NCBI RefSeq assembly: GCF_048537545.1
Contig: NZ_CP183218.1
Length of the DNA: 64,000 nucleotides
Origin: Chania fonticola_B
GTDB taxonomy: Bacteria; Pseudomonadota; Gammaproteobacteria; Enterobacterales; Enterobacteriaceae
Direction: 5' to 3' (one strand)
A program made the translations under genes and the position numbers. The first letter of the stretch is position 1. Each line of letters opens with the position of its first letter. Below the pieces are notes generated by a model, which worked only from the letters and a program-made list of their open reading frames with translations, was not told where the DNA came from and searched no databases. Positions 16,149 to 24,132 of the stretch are shown in pieces.

Positions 16149-16940
16149 TTAACACAACGTCGCGACAATCACCCGATCGGCATTGAACAAGGCGTGTACC
16201 GGCGTGCCGACGCTCAGTTTCAACTGTGCCAGTTCCTGGTTGCTGACGGTGGCGCACAGCGTTTCTCCGCCGTTAAGCGTGACCAGAACCTCACTGTGAT
16301 CGCTACCAGGCTGAATACTGGCTACGCTTCCCGGCAGCGCATTATCGGCCAGGCCGGTCGAAGCCTGATCGGTACTGAGTTTCACCCAAGGCGCTTTAAT
16401 CAGGGCTAACACCTCTTTGCCCGGCGTCAACTGTAGCCGGTCGGCGCTTTGCTGAGTCACGGCAGCGGTCAGGCGGGTGTTGCCGTCGGCCAGCAGCAGG
16501 CTGATATGCTGTTGGACCTGCTGATGGTCGCGTTCAATCACGGTGCCGAAAAACTGGTTGCGGGCGCTGGTCTGCAAGGAAAAACGGGCGATGGCGGCCA
16601 ACAGGCTGTCCAACGGCAGAGAGTCCTGCTGCAACACGTCAAAGGCCTTCTGCTGGATTTGGCCCAGCAGATCGTAAAGTTGGATCAGCCGCAGGCCATA
16701 ACGGGTCACCTGCGCGCCGCCGCCGCCTTTGCCGCCGGTAGCGCGTTCGACCACCGTCTGCTCGGCCAGCTGATTCATCTCGTTGATGGCATCCCAGGCG
16801 CTTTTGTAGCTGATCCCCGCCAGTTTGGCTCCCTGGCTGATCGAGCCGGTATGCACCACTTGCTTGAGCAGCGCGATGCGGCGTGGGTCAGCGAACAGTT
16901 TCTGCTGCAGCTTTAAGGTAAGGAGGATCTCGGCCTGCAT
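16149..16940 (-). CDS. modE: molybdate-responsive regulator ModE
   Basis: Dimeric transcription factor that binds molybdate, represses modABC and activates moaABCDE. The 263 residues (E. coli 262) comprise an N-terminal winged helix (about 20-80, TGSISQGAKLAGISYKSAWD and a glycine loop GGKGGGG) and two C-terminal MOP-like molybdate-binding modules (about 125-195 and 200-263). It is divergent from acrZ and modABC. Candidate binding sites for it are visible before modA (17356-17382) and before moaA (32970-32997). Confidence 0.97.
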   Translation of the reverse strand: MQAEILLTLKLQQKLFADPRRIALLKQVVHTGSISQGAKLAGISYKSAWDAINEMNQLAEQTVVERATGGKGGGGAQVTRYGLRLIQLYDLLGQIQQKAFDVLQQDSLPLDSLLAAIARFSLQTSARNQFFGTVIERDHQQVQQHISLLLADGNTRLTAAVTQQSADRLQLTPGKEVLALIKAPWVKLSTDQASTGLADNALPGSVASIQPGSDHSEVLVTLNGGETLCATVSNQELAQLKLSVGTPVHALFNADRVIVATLC

Positions 16941-16981
16941 GATGGGTCCTTATAAGGCAGTAAGTCAGGCTATTGTCGCCG

Positions 16982-17000
16982 ATTTGCCGCAAAGCGCCAA
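16982..17000 (-). promoter_or_regulatory. marbox-like site upstream of acrZ
   Basis: Reverse complement TTGGCGCTTTGCGGCAAAT resembles the MarA/SoxS/Rob consensus AYNGCACNNWNNRYYAAAY, with about three deviations. It lies about 120 bp before acrZ, which is a MarA/SoxS/Rob target in E. coli. Marboxes are degenerate, so this stays tentative. Confidence 0.35.
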
Positions 17001-17119
17001 CTGAGCACGTTTAGCCGGTTACAAATTTCCCGCAGTCGGTAAAATAACCGCGTTTTCGCCTGCGTTTTGGTTTACAGTGAAGCCTACGCAGCGGTTTAAA
17101 GCAGTCAAGTGAGGCTACG

Positions 17120-17263
17120 ATGTTAGAATTATTGAAAAGTCTGTTGTTTGCCGTGGTCATGGTGCCGGTAGTGATGGCCATTATTTTAGGCTTGATTTAT
17201 GGCTTGGGCGAGGTGTTCAACATCTTCTCCAAAGTTGGCCATCCTAAAGAAAACCGCAGCTAA
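17120..17263 (+). CDS. acrZ: AcrZ, small AcrB-associated membrane protein
   Basis: A 47-residue single-helix inner-membrane protein that binds AcrB and modulates export of some drugs by AcrAB-TolC. The sequence begins MLELLKSLLFAVVMVPVVMA, nearly identical to E. coli AcrZ, and the helix continues through IILGLIYGLGEVFNIFS. The charged tail VGHPKENRS differs from E. coli (49 residues). The position between divergent modE and modA is also conserved. It is followed by a terminator hairpin, so it is probably its own transcription unit. Confidence 0.95.
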   Translation: MLELLKSLLFAVVMVPVVMAIILGLIYGLGEVFNIFSKVGHPKENRS

Positions 17264-17278
17264 TCCCCCTCCCAAATG

Positions 17279-17305
17279 CCCGCCGAGCCTCTTGGCGGGT
17301 ATTTC
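17279..17305 (+). terminator. intrinsic terminator of acrZ
   Basis: CCCGCCGAG and TTGGCGGG form an 8-bp stem with a short loop at 17279-17299, 15 bp after the acrZ stop, followed by TATTTCT. It insulates acrZ from the modA operator and promoter region. Confidence 0.65.
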
Positions 17306-17355
17306 TCAAGTTATCTCTCGCTTTGCCGATAAACCGCATGACAATCGTTCTCGCT

Positions 17356-17382
17356 GCGTTATATTATTTTTTACATAGCGAT
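17356..17382. promoter_or_regulatory. ModE operator of modABC
   Basis: GCGTTATATT-ATTTTT-TACATAGCGA is an inverted repeat matching the ModE palindrome ATCGNTATATA-N6-TATATANCGAT at most positions in both halves. It ends about 30 bp before the modA start, the position of the ModE operator in E. coli that shuts off molybdate import when molybdate is plentiful. Confidence 0.78.
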
Positions 17383-17411
17383 GTGATGATGGTTAACTTG
17401 CGGAGAAAACA

Positions 17412-18185
17412 ATGAAACAGCAATGGATTAACTGGGTTGGCGGTGTGGCATTGGCTTGCGGGCTGGTGGCACAGGTTTCTGCGGCGGAGAAAATCACCGT
17501 GTTTGCCGCAGCCTCGCTGACCAACGCCTTACAAGATATCGCCACCGAATACCAGAAAGGCAAAGACGTCGAAGTCGTCTCCTCTTTTGCTTCCTCCTCA
17601 ACGCTGGCACGCCAGATTGAGCAAGGGGCGCCTGCGGATATGTTTATCTCTGCCGATCAGCAATGGATGGATTATGCCATTGATAAGCAGCAGATAGTGA
17701 AAGACACTCGTTATACTCTGCTAGGCAACGAACTGGTGCTGATCGCCGCCAAATCGGCCAAACAAGATAAAATCACTATCAACAAGCAAACCGACTGGGC
17801 CAAATTGCTCAACGGTGGCCGCCTGTCCGTAGGCGATCCGGATCATGTTCCCGCGGGCATCTATGCTAAAGAAGCGTTGCAGAACCTCGGGGCATGGACC
17901 ACGCTGGAACCGCAGCTGGCGCGGGCCAATAACGTGCGCAGCGCTATGGCCATGGTTGAGCGCGAAGAAGCCCCGCTGGGTATCGTTTACGGCTCGGACG
18001 CCGTGGCCAGCGACAAGGTCAAAGTGATTGCCATCTTCCCGGAAGACAGCCACAAGCCGGTTGAGTATCCAATGGCCATCGTTAAAGATCACCAGACGCC
18101 AGCCGTGACGGCTTTCTACGATTACCTGAAGACTCCGGCCGCTGCGGCTATCTTCGAACGTTATGGATTCACCCCGCGTAAATGA
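17412..18185 (+). CDS. modA: molybdate-binding periplasmic protein ModA
   Basis: Captures molybdate (and tungstate) for the ModBC importer. The 257-residue protein (E. coli 257) has a signal peptide ending near VAQVSAAEK, then the oxyanion-binding regions FAAASLTNAL, ASSSTLARQIEQGAPADMFISAD and AVGDPDHVPAGIYAKEAL-like segments typical of ModA. GGAGAAAAC precedes the ATG. Its stop overlaps the modB start by four bases (ATGA-type), indicating coupled translation of the importer. Confidence 0.98.
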   Translation: MKQQWINWVGGVALACGLVAQVSAAEKITVFAAASLTNALQDIATEYQKGKDVEVVSSFASSSTLARQIEQGAPADMFISADQQWMDYAIDKQQIVKDTRYTLLGNELVLIAAKSAKQDKITINKQTDWAKLLNGGRLSVGDPDHVPAGIYAKEALQNLGAWTTLEPQLARANNVRSAMAMVEREEAPLGIVYGSDAVASDKVKVIAIFPEDSHKPVEYPMAIVKDHQTPAVTAFYDYLKTPAAAAIFERYGFTPRK

Positions 18186-18871
18186 TATTAAGTGAGTATG
18201 AATGGCAGGCGGTCGAACTGAGCCTGAAAGTCTCCAGCCTGGCGGTGATCTGCAGTTTGCCGCTGGGTATTTTAATGGCCTGGATCCTTGTTCGCTGCAA
18301 TTTCCCCGGTAAATCGTTGTTGGATAGCATTGTTCATCTGCCGTTAGTCTTGCCACCGGTGGTGGTGGGCTATCTGCTGCTGATTGCCATGGGGCGGCGC
18401 GGCTTTATCGGTGAATGGTTATATAACTGGTTTGGTTTCAGCTTCAGTTTCAGCTGGCGCGGTGCCGCCCTGGCTTCGGCGGTGGTGGCATTCCCGCTGA
18501 TGGTACGTGCTATCCGCATGTCGCTGGAAGCGGTAGATATCCGCTTGGAACAGGCGGCCCGTACCCTGGGTGCCAACCCGTGGCGGGTATTTTTCACCAT
18601 CACCTTACCGCTTTCGCTTCCCGGTGTGATCGTTGGCGTGGTGCTGGCCTTTGCCCGCTCTTTGGGCGAGTTTGGCGCCACCATCACCTTTGTTTCCAAT
18701 ATCCCTGGTGAAACCCGTACCATCCCGCTGGCAATGTACACCCTGATCGAAACGCCAGGGGCCGAGGCGGCGGCGGCGCGTTTGTGCGTGATTGCCATCG
18801 TGCTGGCCCTGGCTGCCCTGATGGTTTCCGAATGGCTGGCCCGCTGGGGCCGCAAGCGTATGGGCTTATAG
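18182..18871 (+). CDS. modB: molybdate ABC transporter permease ModB
   Basis: Inner-membrane channel subunit of the molybdate importer, 229 residues as in E. coli. About five membrane helices are visible, with the cytoplasmic coupling (EAA) loop around EQAARTLGANPWRVFFTITLP and the typical FARSLGEFGATITF segment after it. It overlaps modA by four bases and abuts modC exactly: the modB stop TAG is followed directly by the modC ATG. Confidence 0.98.
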   Translation: MILSEYEWQAVELSLKVSSLAVICSLPLGILMAWILVRCNFPGKSLLDSIVHLPLVLPPVVVGYLLLIAMGRRGFIGEWLYNWFGFSFSFSWRGAALASAVVAFPLMVRAIRMSLEAVDIRLEQAARTLGANPWRVFFTITLPLSLPGVIVGVVLAFARSLGEFGATITFVSNIPGETRTIPLAMYTLIETPGAEAAAARLCVIAIVLALAALMVSEWLARWGRKRMGL

Positions 18872-19975
18872 ATGTTAGAACTGGATTTCTCCCAGCAGCT
18901 TGGCGATCTCAATCTCAACGTGCAGGCTAATCTGCCGGCTCAGGGGATCACCGCGATCTTCGGGCTTTCCGGGGCCGGTAAAACTTCCTTGATCAATGCC
19001 ATCGGCGGCCTGACGCTGGTGCAGCAGGGGCGTATTGTGCTTAATGGCCGCACGCTGGTAGATACCGCCAGTGGTGTCTGTCTGCCACCTGAAAAGCGCC
19101 GTGTTGGCTATGTTTTCCAGGATGCGCGCCTGTTCCCGCATTATCGCGTGCGCGGCAACCTGCAATACGGCATGGCGGCCAGTATGCGCGGCCAGTTTGA
19201 CAGCATTGTCGAGCTGTTGGGGATTGCGCCGTTGCTGAACCGTTTGCCTTTGACCCTGTCCGGCGGAGAGAAACAGCGTGTCGCGATTGGTCGGGCGCTG
19301 CTGACCGCGCCGGAACTGTTGCTGATGGATGAACCGCTGGCCTCGCTCGATATGCCACGCAAGCGTGAGCTGCTGCCATATCTGGAGCGGCTGGCGCAGG
19401 ACGTCAATATCCCCATTCTCTATGTCAGCCACAGCATGGACGAGATCTTGCGCCTGGCAGAGCAGGTGATGGTATTGGATCACGGCCAGGTGCGTGCGTA
19501 CGGCGGGTTGGAGGAGGTTTGGGCCAGCAGCGCGCTGCGGCCTTGGCTACAGCGAGAAGATCAGAGCAGCGTGTTGAGCGTGAGCGTGATTGAACATCAC
19601 CCGCGCTATGCCATGACCGCGCTGGCACTGGGCGATCAGCGGCTGTGGGTCGGCGGTATTGAAGCGCCGGTCGGTAGCCAGATGCGTATTCGTATCAACG
19701 CTGCCGACGTTTCTTTAGTGCTGCAACCGCCAGCCAACAGCAGCATTCGTAATATTCTGCCCGCCAAGGTGGCTGAGTGTCTGGATGTGGCAGGGCAGGT
19801 TGAAGTGAAGCTGATGGTCGGGGAAAACATCCTCTGGGCGCGCATCACCCCATGGGCACGTGACGATCTGGCTATCAGGCCCGGCCAGTGGCTGTATGCA
19901 CAGGTCAAGAGCGTGTCGATCAGCCGCGATGGCCCCTCACCCCAACCCTCTCCCACAGGGAGAGGGAGCTATTAG
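18872..19975 (+). CDS. modC: molybdate ABC transporter ATPase ModC with repeat-derived tail
   Basis: ATPase of the molybdate importer. Walker A FGLSGAGKTS, signature LSGGEKQRVAIGRALL, Walker B LLLMDEPLASLD, then a C-terminal MOP domain binding oxyanion. At 367 residues it is about 15 longer than E. coli ModC (352). Homology ends at WLYAQVKSVSIS; the remaining RDG-PSPQPSPTGRGSY is encoded by a dispersed CCCTCTCCC-type repeat that supplies the new stop codon. The tail lies beyond the MOP fold, so activity is probably retained. Third gene of modABC. Confidence 0.96.
   Translation: MLELDFSQQLGDLNLNVQANLPAQGITAIFGLSGAGKTSLINAIGGLTLVQQGRIVLNGRTLVDTASGVCLPPEKRRVGYVFQDARLFPHYRVRGNLQYGMAASMRGQFDSIVELLGIAPLLNRLPLTLSGGEKQRVAIGRALLTAPELLLMDEPLASLDMPRKRELLPYLERLAQDVNIPILYVSHSMDEILRLAEQVMVLDHGQVRAYGGLEEVWASSALRPWLQREDQSSVLSVSVIEHHPRYAMTALALGDQRLWVGGIEAPVGSQMRIRINAADVSLVLQPPANSSIRNILPAKVAECLDVAGQVEVKLMVGENILWARITPWARDDLAIRPGQWLYAQVKSVSISRDGPSPQPSPTGRGSY
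19933..19968 (-). repeat. dispersed palindromic repeat, copy 1 (within the modC 3' end)
   Basis: CCCCTCACCCCAACCCTC followed by TCCCACAGGGAGAGGGAG. The core CCCTCTCCC-ACA-GGGAGAGGG is a perfect hairpin, with a TTGGGGTGAGGG-type arm on the other side. This copy is inverted relative to copies 2 and 3. It lies inside the modC reading frame and supplies its last codons. Confidence 0.85.
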
Positions 19976-20137
19976 CCCCTGCTCGTTTGGAAATAAAGAG
20001 GTCACTTCAGCAAACTCGACCGCTCCCTCATGCAAGGTGCGTTACCGAATTTTCAACCCAACGTGATCGGTCCCTTTCCCTACGAAAAGTGAGTTGATAC
20101 AGGGCCGTGGTAGGGTAGTTTTCTGTAATTAATAGCG

Positions 20138-20184
20138 GCTCGATCTGTTCCCTCTCCCTGTGGGAGAGGGTTAGGGTGAGGGGT
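20138..20184 (+). repeat. dispersed palindromic repeat, copy 2
   Basis: GCTCGATCTG followed by TTCCCTCTCCCTGTGGGAGAGGGTTAGGGTGAGGGG in pieces across 20138-20184. It is inverted relative to copy 1, 170 bp away. A diverged half copy (GATCGGTCCCTTTCCCTA) lies between them near 20061-20080. The 19976-20192 gap has no gene and may form a large stem-loop serving as terminator between convergent modC and ybhA. Confidence 0.85.
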
Positions 20185-20192
20185 CGTTTTTG

Positions 20193-21014
20193 TTAATTCA
20201 GCACACGAGAACGGATCACTTCGGCAATACCTGGCTGCAGGTGATCGGCAATCACCAGGTCTGCACGTTCCTTGATGGCATTATCGGCATTACCCATGGC
20301 AACGCCCAGCCCAACGGCCTCAAGCATGCTCAGGTCGTTGTAGTTGTCACCAAAGGCGACCACCTGATCCATGCTCAACCCCTGTGACTCCACCCACTGC
20401 TGCAGGCGTTTACCCTTACTGTTACCGCCTTTGGCAATGTCCACCTGATCGTGCCAGGACCATTCACAGGCCAGGCCCAGTTCTTTTTCTACCATTTCGG
20501 CAAAGCTGCGCAGCGCTGGGAGATCGCTATGTGAAGTGGCAAACTTCCAGATGGCCTGCGCGTCATCCGCCGCCTGCATCAGGCTGTTGACCTGCAACAA
20601 CGTTGGGCGCTGGGCTACCGGCAAAGTCTCAGACCAAGCCAGCGAACGGATCACATGACCGCTTGTTTCCTGATACAGCATGGCGTCGTCCACATACATC
20701 AGGCCGTGAATAGCGTTTTGCTTGAGCAGTTGCAGTACCTGCTTGGCCTGCTCTTTTGCCAACGGATCGGACGCCAGTACCTTTTTCTGCTGGAAGTCGT
20801 ACAGATAGGTGCCGTTACAACAAATGGCTGGCGTATCGATTTGCAGCGCCTGATAGAACGGGTGGATAGCCACGTGATGACGGCCGGTGACCACTACGAC
20901 TTTCACCCCGGCGGCGCGGGCTTCCTCCAGCGCGGCCAGCGACTGCGGTAAGATACGTTTCTGGTTGTCTAGCAAAGTGCCGTCTAAATCGAGGGCAATA
21001 ACACGGTAGCTCAT
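20193..21014 (-). CDS. ybhA: HAD-family phosphatase YbhA (pyridoxal phosphate phosphatase)
   Basis: Cof-type haloacid dehalogenase phosphatase; E. coli YbhA acts on pyridoxal 5'-phosphate and other sugar phosphates. The 273 residues (E. coli 272) show motif I ALDLDGTLLD with both aspartates, motif II VVTGRHH, the cap-region ICCNGTYLYD, the lysine motif GNSKGKRL and motif IV VAFGDNYNDLSMLEAVG. I set the start at 21014 (MSYRVIALDLDG), which aligns with the E. coli MTTRVIALDLDG; the longer frame is not conserved. Divergent from pgl, as in E. coli. Confidence 0.95.
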   Translation of the reverse strand: MSYRVIALDLDGTLLDNQKRILPQSLAALEEARAAGVKVVVVTGRHHVAIHPFYQALQIDTPAICCNGTYLYDFQQKKVLASDPLAKEQAKQVLQLLKQNAIHGLMYVDDAMLYQETSGHVIRSLAWSETLPVAQRPTLLQVNSLMQAADDAQAIWKFATSHSDLPALRSFAEMVEKELGLACEWSWHDQVDIAKGGNSKGKRLQQWVESQGLSMDQVVAFGDNYNDLSMLEAVGLGVAMGNADNAIKERADLVIADHLQPGIAEVIRSRVLN

Positions 21015-21169
21015 AGCGGTCTCATTATAGTTAGCAAGAAAATTACCTCGATGGTACACCGGATAACCGTTCGATAAAACTGCGTAACCTGCCAGGGTTG
21101 CCATGTCACAAATGTCGCGTAAGCTAGAACAAACTGAAACCGGTTACCCTTTCTCATTAAGGAGAGCAA

Positions 21170-22165
21170 ATGAAGCAAATCGTTTATGTCGCCAGCCCGG
21201 AGAGCCAGCAGATCCACGTATGGCAGTTAGACGACAAGGGCGCACTGGCGCTGCTGCAAACGGTCGAGGTCGCGGGGCAGGTACAGCCGATGGCGATCCA
21301 CCCGGACAAGACTCATCTGTATGTTGGGGTACGTCCGGCGTTTGGCATTGTCAGCTACCGTATCGCCGAAGATGGCACGCTGCATGAGGCAGGGATGGCA
21401 CCACTGCCAGGCAGCCCAACCCATATTTCCACCGATTTGCAGGGCCGTTATCTGTTCTCCGCGTCTTACAGCGGCAACTGTGCCAGCATCAGCCCGATTG
21501 GCCATGATGGCGTAGTGCTTGCGCCTACCCAGCAGATCGATGGCCTGACCGCGCCGCATTCGGCCAATATTGACCCGACCAATCAATTGCTGCTGGTGCC
21601 ATGTCTGAAAGAGGACCGCATCCGTCTGTTCAATCTGAGCCAACAGGGCCAACTGACGCCACACGGCCAAGAAGCCGTAGCCACGGCAAGCGGCGCAGGC
21701 CCGCGCCATATGGCATTCCATGGTAACGATAAATTCGCTTACTGCGTCAATGAACTGGATGGCACGGTAGATGTGTTCGCTATCGAAGCCAACGGTGGCA
21801 AATATACACTGGTGCAAAGCCTGGACATGATGCCTGCCGATTTCGCCGGCACCCGCTGGGCGGCGGATATCCACCTCACGCCAAACGGCCGTTTCCTGTA
21901 TACCAGCGATCGCACCGCCAGCATTTTAACCGTGTTCAGCGTCTCGGAAGACGGCAGCAAGATTGCGGTGGTTGGCCACCATGCCACAGAAGAGCAGCCA
22001 CGCGGTTTCAATATCGATCACAGCGGTCGCTTCGTGATTGCGGCAGGGCAGAAATCTGGTCATATCGGCGTGTATCAGATTGACCAAAACAGCGGTGAGC
22101 TGACGGATCTGGCGCGTTACCCGGTGGGCAAAGGCCCAATGTGGGTGAGCGTGCTGGCAAAATAA
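21170..22165 (+). CDS. pgl: 6-phosphogluconolactonase Pgl
   Basis: Hydrolyses 6-phosphogluconolactone in the oxidative pentose phosphate pathway. The 331-residue seven-bladed beta-propeller equals E. coli Pgl (YbhE) in length and starts MKQIVYVASPESQQIHVW. Blades show repeated patterns such as HPDKTHLYVGVRP, LTAPHSANIDPTN, GAGPRHMAFH, ADIHLTPNGRFLYTSDR and PRGFNIDHSGRFV. A clear AAGGAGAGCAA ribosome-binding site precedes the ATG. A perfect terminator hairpin follows and also serves convergent ybhB. Confidence 0.97.
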   Translation: MKQIVYVASPESQQIHVWQLDDKGALALLQTVEVAGQVQPMAIHPDKTHLYVGVRPAFGIVSYRIAEDGTLHEAGMAPLPGSPTHISTDLQGRYLFSASYSGNCASISPIGHDGVVLAPTQQIDGLTAPHSANIDPTNQLLLVPCLKEDRIRLFNLSQQGQLTPHGQEAVATASGAGPRHMAFHGNDKFAYCVNELDGTVDVFAIEANGGKYTLVQSLDMMPADFAGTRWAADIHLTPNGRFLYTSDRTASILTVFSVSEDGSKIAVVGHHATEEQPRGFNIDHSGRFVIAAGQKSGHIGVYQIDQNSGELTDLARYPVGKGPMWVSVLAK

Positions 22166-22178
22166 TGGGTTAAAAATC

Positions 22179-22198
22179 GGGGCGAAGCGCTTCGCCCC
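22179..22198. terminator. bidirectional terminator between pgl and ybhB
   Basis: GGGGCGAAGCGCTTCGCCCC is a perfect 20-bp palindrome 13 bp after the pgl stop. It is preceded by a TTAAAAATC run that provides U residues for the minus strand. It separates convergent pgl and ybhB. Confidence 0.75.
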
Positions 22199-22208
22199 TC
22201 AACGTTTC

Positions 22209-22691
22209 TCAGCTGTATTTTACCGTCAACGTCGCTTTGCCAAGGCTATGGAAGTGGATGTTAAAACCGACCATCGCGCCACTCGCTTCTGCATCCACTG
22301 GAATGCTTTCCACGTCCAACGCATGCACGGTGAACTGATAACGATGGCTTTCACCCTGTGGCGGAGCCGCACCACCGTAACCGGCCTTACCGAAATCGGT
22401 ACGGGTTTGCACTGCGCCAGCGGGTAGCCCCGGTTTGCCGGAACCCGCACCTGGCGGCAGTTCATGCACGTTTGCCGGGATATTGGCGACCACCCAGTGC
22501 CACCAGCCGGAGCCGGTAGGGGCATCGGGATCGTAAACCGTGATGGCAAAGCTCTTGGTGCCCGCCGGTGCATCTTCCCAGGCCAGATGAGGGGAGAGGT
22601 TATCCCCATGGTAGCCCATGCCGTTAAATACCTGCCGTTCAGGCATTTTTGCGCCGTCTTGCAGATCGCTGCTGTACAAACGAAAAGCCAT
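22209..22691 (-). CDS. ybhB: YbhB, PEBP/RKIP-family protein
   Basis: Phosphatidylethanolamine-binding-protein fold, 160 residues (E. coli YbhB 158); molecular function in bacteria is unresolved. The anion-site motifs YDPDAPTGSGWWHWVV and GxxxHRYxFTVHAL are intact, along with VFNGMGYHGDNLSPHLAW. I chose the start at 22691 (MAFRLYSSDLQDG), matching E. coli MKLISNDLRDG; the longer frame lacks conservation. It shares strand and neighbourhood with bioA but the 75-bp gap does not show whether they are co-transcribed. Confidence 0.95.
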   Translation of the reverse strand: MAFRLYSSDLQDGAKMPERQVFNGMGYHGDNLSPHLAWEDAPAGTKSFAITVYDPDAPTGSGWWHWVVANIPANVHELPPGAGSGKPGLPAGAVQTRTDFGKAGYGGAAPPQGESHRYQFTVHALDVESIPVDAEASGAMVGFNIHFHSLGKATLTVKYS

Positions 22692-22766
22692 AATGACTCC
22701 CAGTTGTCTAAAATACCGAACCCCTAAGCTAGATCGGTTTGCCGCCACAATACAACCTTAAAACCG

Positions 22767-24041
22767 TTACTCCACCGCCACGGCGATTGCTGCCGTCAGC
22801 CGGGTGAGCTGCTCTGGCGTAATGATATAAGGCGGCATCAGGTAGATCAGTTTACCGAAGGGCCGGATCCACACGCCGCGTTCGACAAAGCCACGTTGTA
22901 GCAACGCCACATCCACCGGCTGATGCATTTCCACCACGCCAATCGCCCCAAGCACCCGCACGTCGGCCACTTTGGGTGATGCCACCAGCGGTAAGAGCTG
23001 CTGTTTAAGCTGTGTTTCAATGGCGGCGACCTGATGTTGCCAGTGATTTTCCTCGAGCAAGGACAGGCTGGCGCAGGCTACGGCACAGGCTAGCGGGTTG
23101 CCCATAAAGGTTGGCCCATGCATAAAGCAGCCTGCGGCTCCGTTACTGATCGTTTCTGCTATGTGGCGCGTGGTCAGGGTGGCGGAAAGGGTCATATAGC
23201 CACCGGTCAGCGCTTTGCCCAGGCAAAGAATATCCGGCACTACGCCGGCATGTTCACAGGCAAACAGTTTGCCGGTGCGGCCAAAACCGGTGGCGATCTC
23301 GTCGGCAATCAGCAGGATTTGGTGGCGATCGCACAGCTCCCGCACGCGTTGCAGATAGCTTGGATGATAGATGCGCATTCCACCGGCACCTTGCACCACT
23401 GGCTCCAGGATCACAGCGGCTATTTCCCCGGCGTGCTGATCCAGTAATTCGGCAAACGGGGCAATGTCCTGTTCGTCCCAAGGCTGGTCAAAACGGCATT
23501 GCGGTGCGGTGGCAAACAGGTGGGTGGCCAAATAGCCCTGATACAGACTGTGCATGGAGTTGTCCGGATCGCAGACCGACATCGCGCCAAAGGTATCGCC
23601 ATGATAGCCATGGCGTAAGGTCAGAATGCGCTGCCGCCGTTCACCACGGGCCTGCCAATATTGCAGCGCCATCTTTAGCGCCACTTCGACCGCCACCGAT
23701 CCAGAATCTGCCAGGAATACGCACTGCAACGCTTCCGGCGTCATCGCTACCAGCTTGCGGCACAGTTCAATAGCGGCAGGATGAGTGATGCCACCGAACA
23801 TCACATGCGACATTTTTTCCAACTGCTGTACGGCTGCCTGATTCAACTGTGGATGATTGTAACCGTGGATCGCCGCCCACCAGGAAGACATGCCATCCAC
23901 CAGTAGGCGGCCATCGTCCAGTTGCAGCTCGACGCCGCTGGCGGACACCACCGGATAGCAAGGCAAGGGCTGGGTCATGGAGGTGTAAGGGTGCCAGATG
24001 TGGCGTCGATCGAATTCAATATCGCAGGGAGAAACAGACAT
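22767..24041 (-). CDS. bioA: adenosylmethionine-8-amino-7-oxononanoate aminotransferase BioA
   Basis: PLP enzyme converting KAPA to DAPA using S-adenosylmethionine as amino donor in biotin synthesis. The 424 residues (E. coli 429) include RHIWHPYTSM, MSSWWAAIHGYNHP, the PLP region LADSGSVAVEVALKMALQYW, GYHGDTFGAMSVCDP, LLIADEIATGFGRTGKLFACEH and the PLP lysine in CLGKALTGG. The start at 24041 aligns with E. coli. Its ATG sits only 3 bp from the BirA operator, so the transcript leader is probably very short. Divergent from bioBFCD. Confidence 0.97.
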   Translation of the reverse strand: MSVSPCDIEFDRRHIWHPYTSMTQPLPCYPVVSASGVELQLDDGRLLVDGMSSWWAAIHGYNHPQLNQAAVQQLEKMSHVMFGGITHPAAIELCRKLVAMTPEALQCVFLADSGSVAVEVALKMALQYWQARGERRQRILTLRHGYHGDTFGAMSVCDPDNSMHSLYQGYLATHLFATAPQCRFDQPWDEQDIAPFAELLDQHAGEIAAVILEPVVQGAGGMRIYHPSYLQRVRELCDRHQILLIADEIATGFGRTGKLFACEHAGVVPDILCLGKALTGGYMTLSATLTTRHIAETISNGAAGCFMHGPTFMGNPLACAVACASLSLLEENHWQHQVAAIETQLKQQLLPLVASPKVADVRVLGAIGVVEMHQPVDVALLQRGFVERGVWIRPFGKLIYLMPPYIITPEQLTRLTAAIAVAVE

Positions 24042-24044
24042 TAA

Positions 24045-24077
24045 CCGTAAACCAAATTTTAATAGAATGGTTGACAG
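24045..24077. promoter_or_regulatory. BirA operator between bioA and bioB
   Basis: CCGTAAACC-N15-GGTTGACAG is an inverted repeat matching the bioO pattern TTGTAAACC-N15/16-GGTTTACAA. BirA with biotinyl-AMP would bind here and repress both divergent transcripts. TATAAT at 24078-24083, immediately beyond it toward bioB, is the likely -10 element for the bioB operon. Confidence 0.88.
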
Positions 24078-24132
24078 TATAATCGCAAACTCTACACTGA
24101 CGACACTTTTTTCCCTTTTGGAGACGCCGTAA

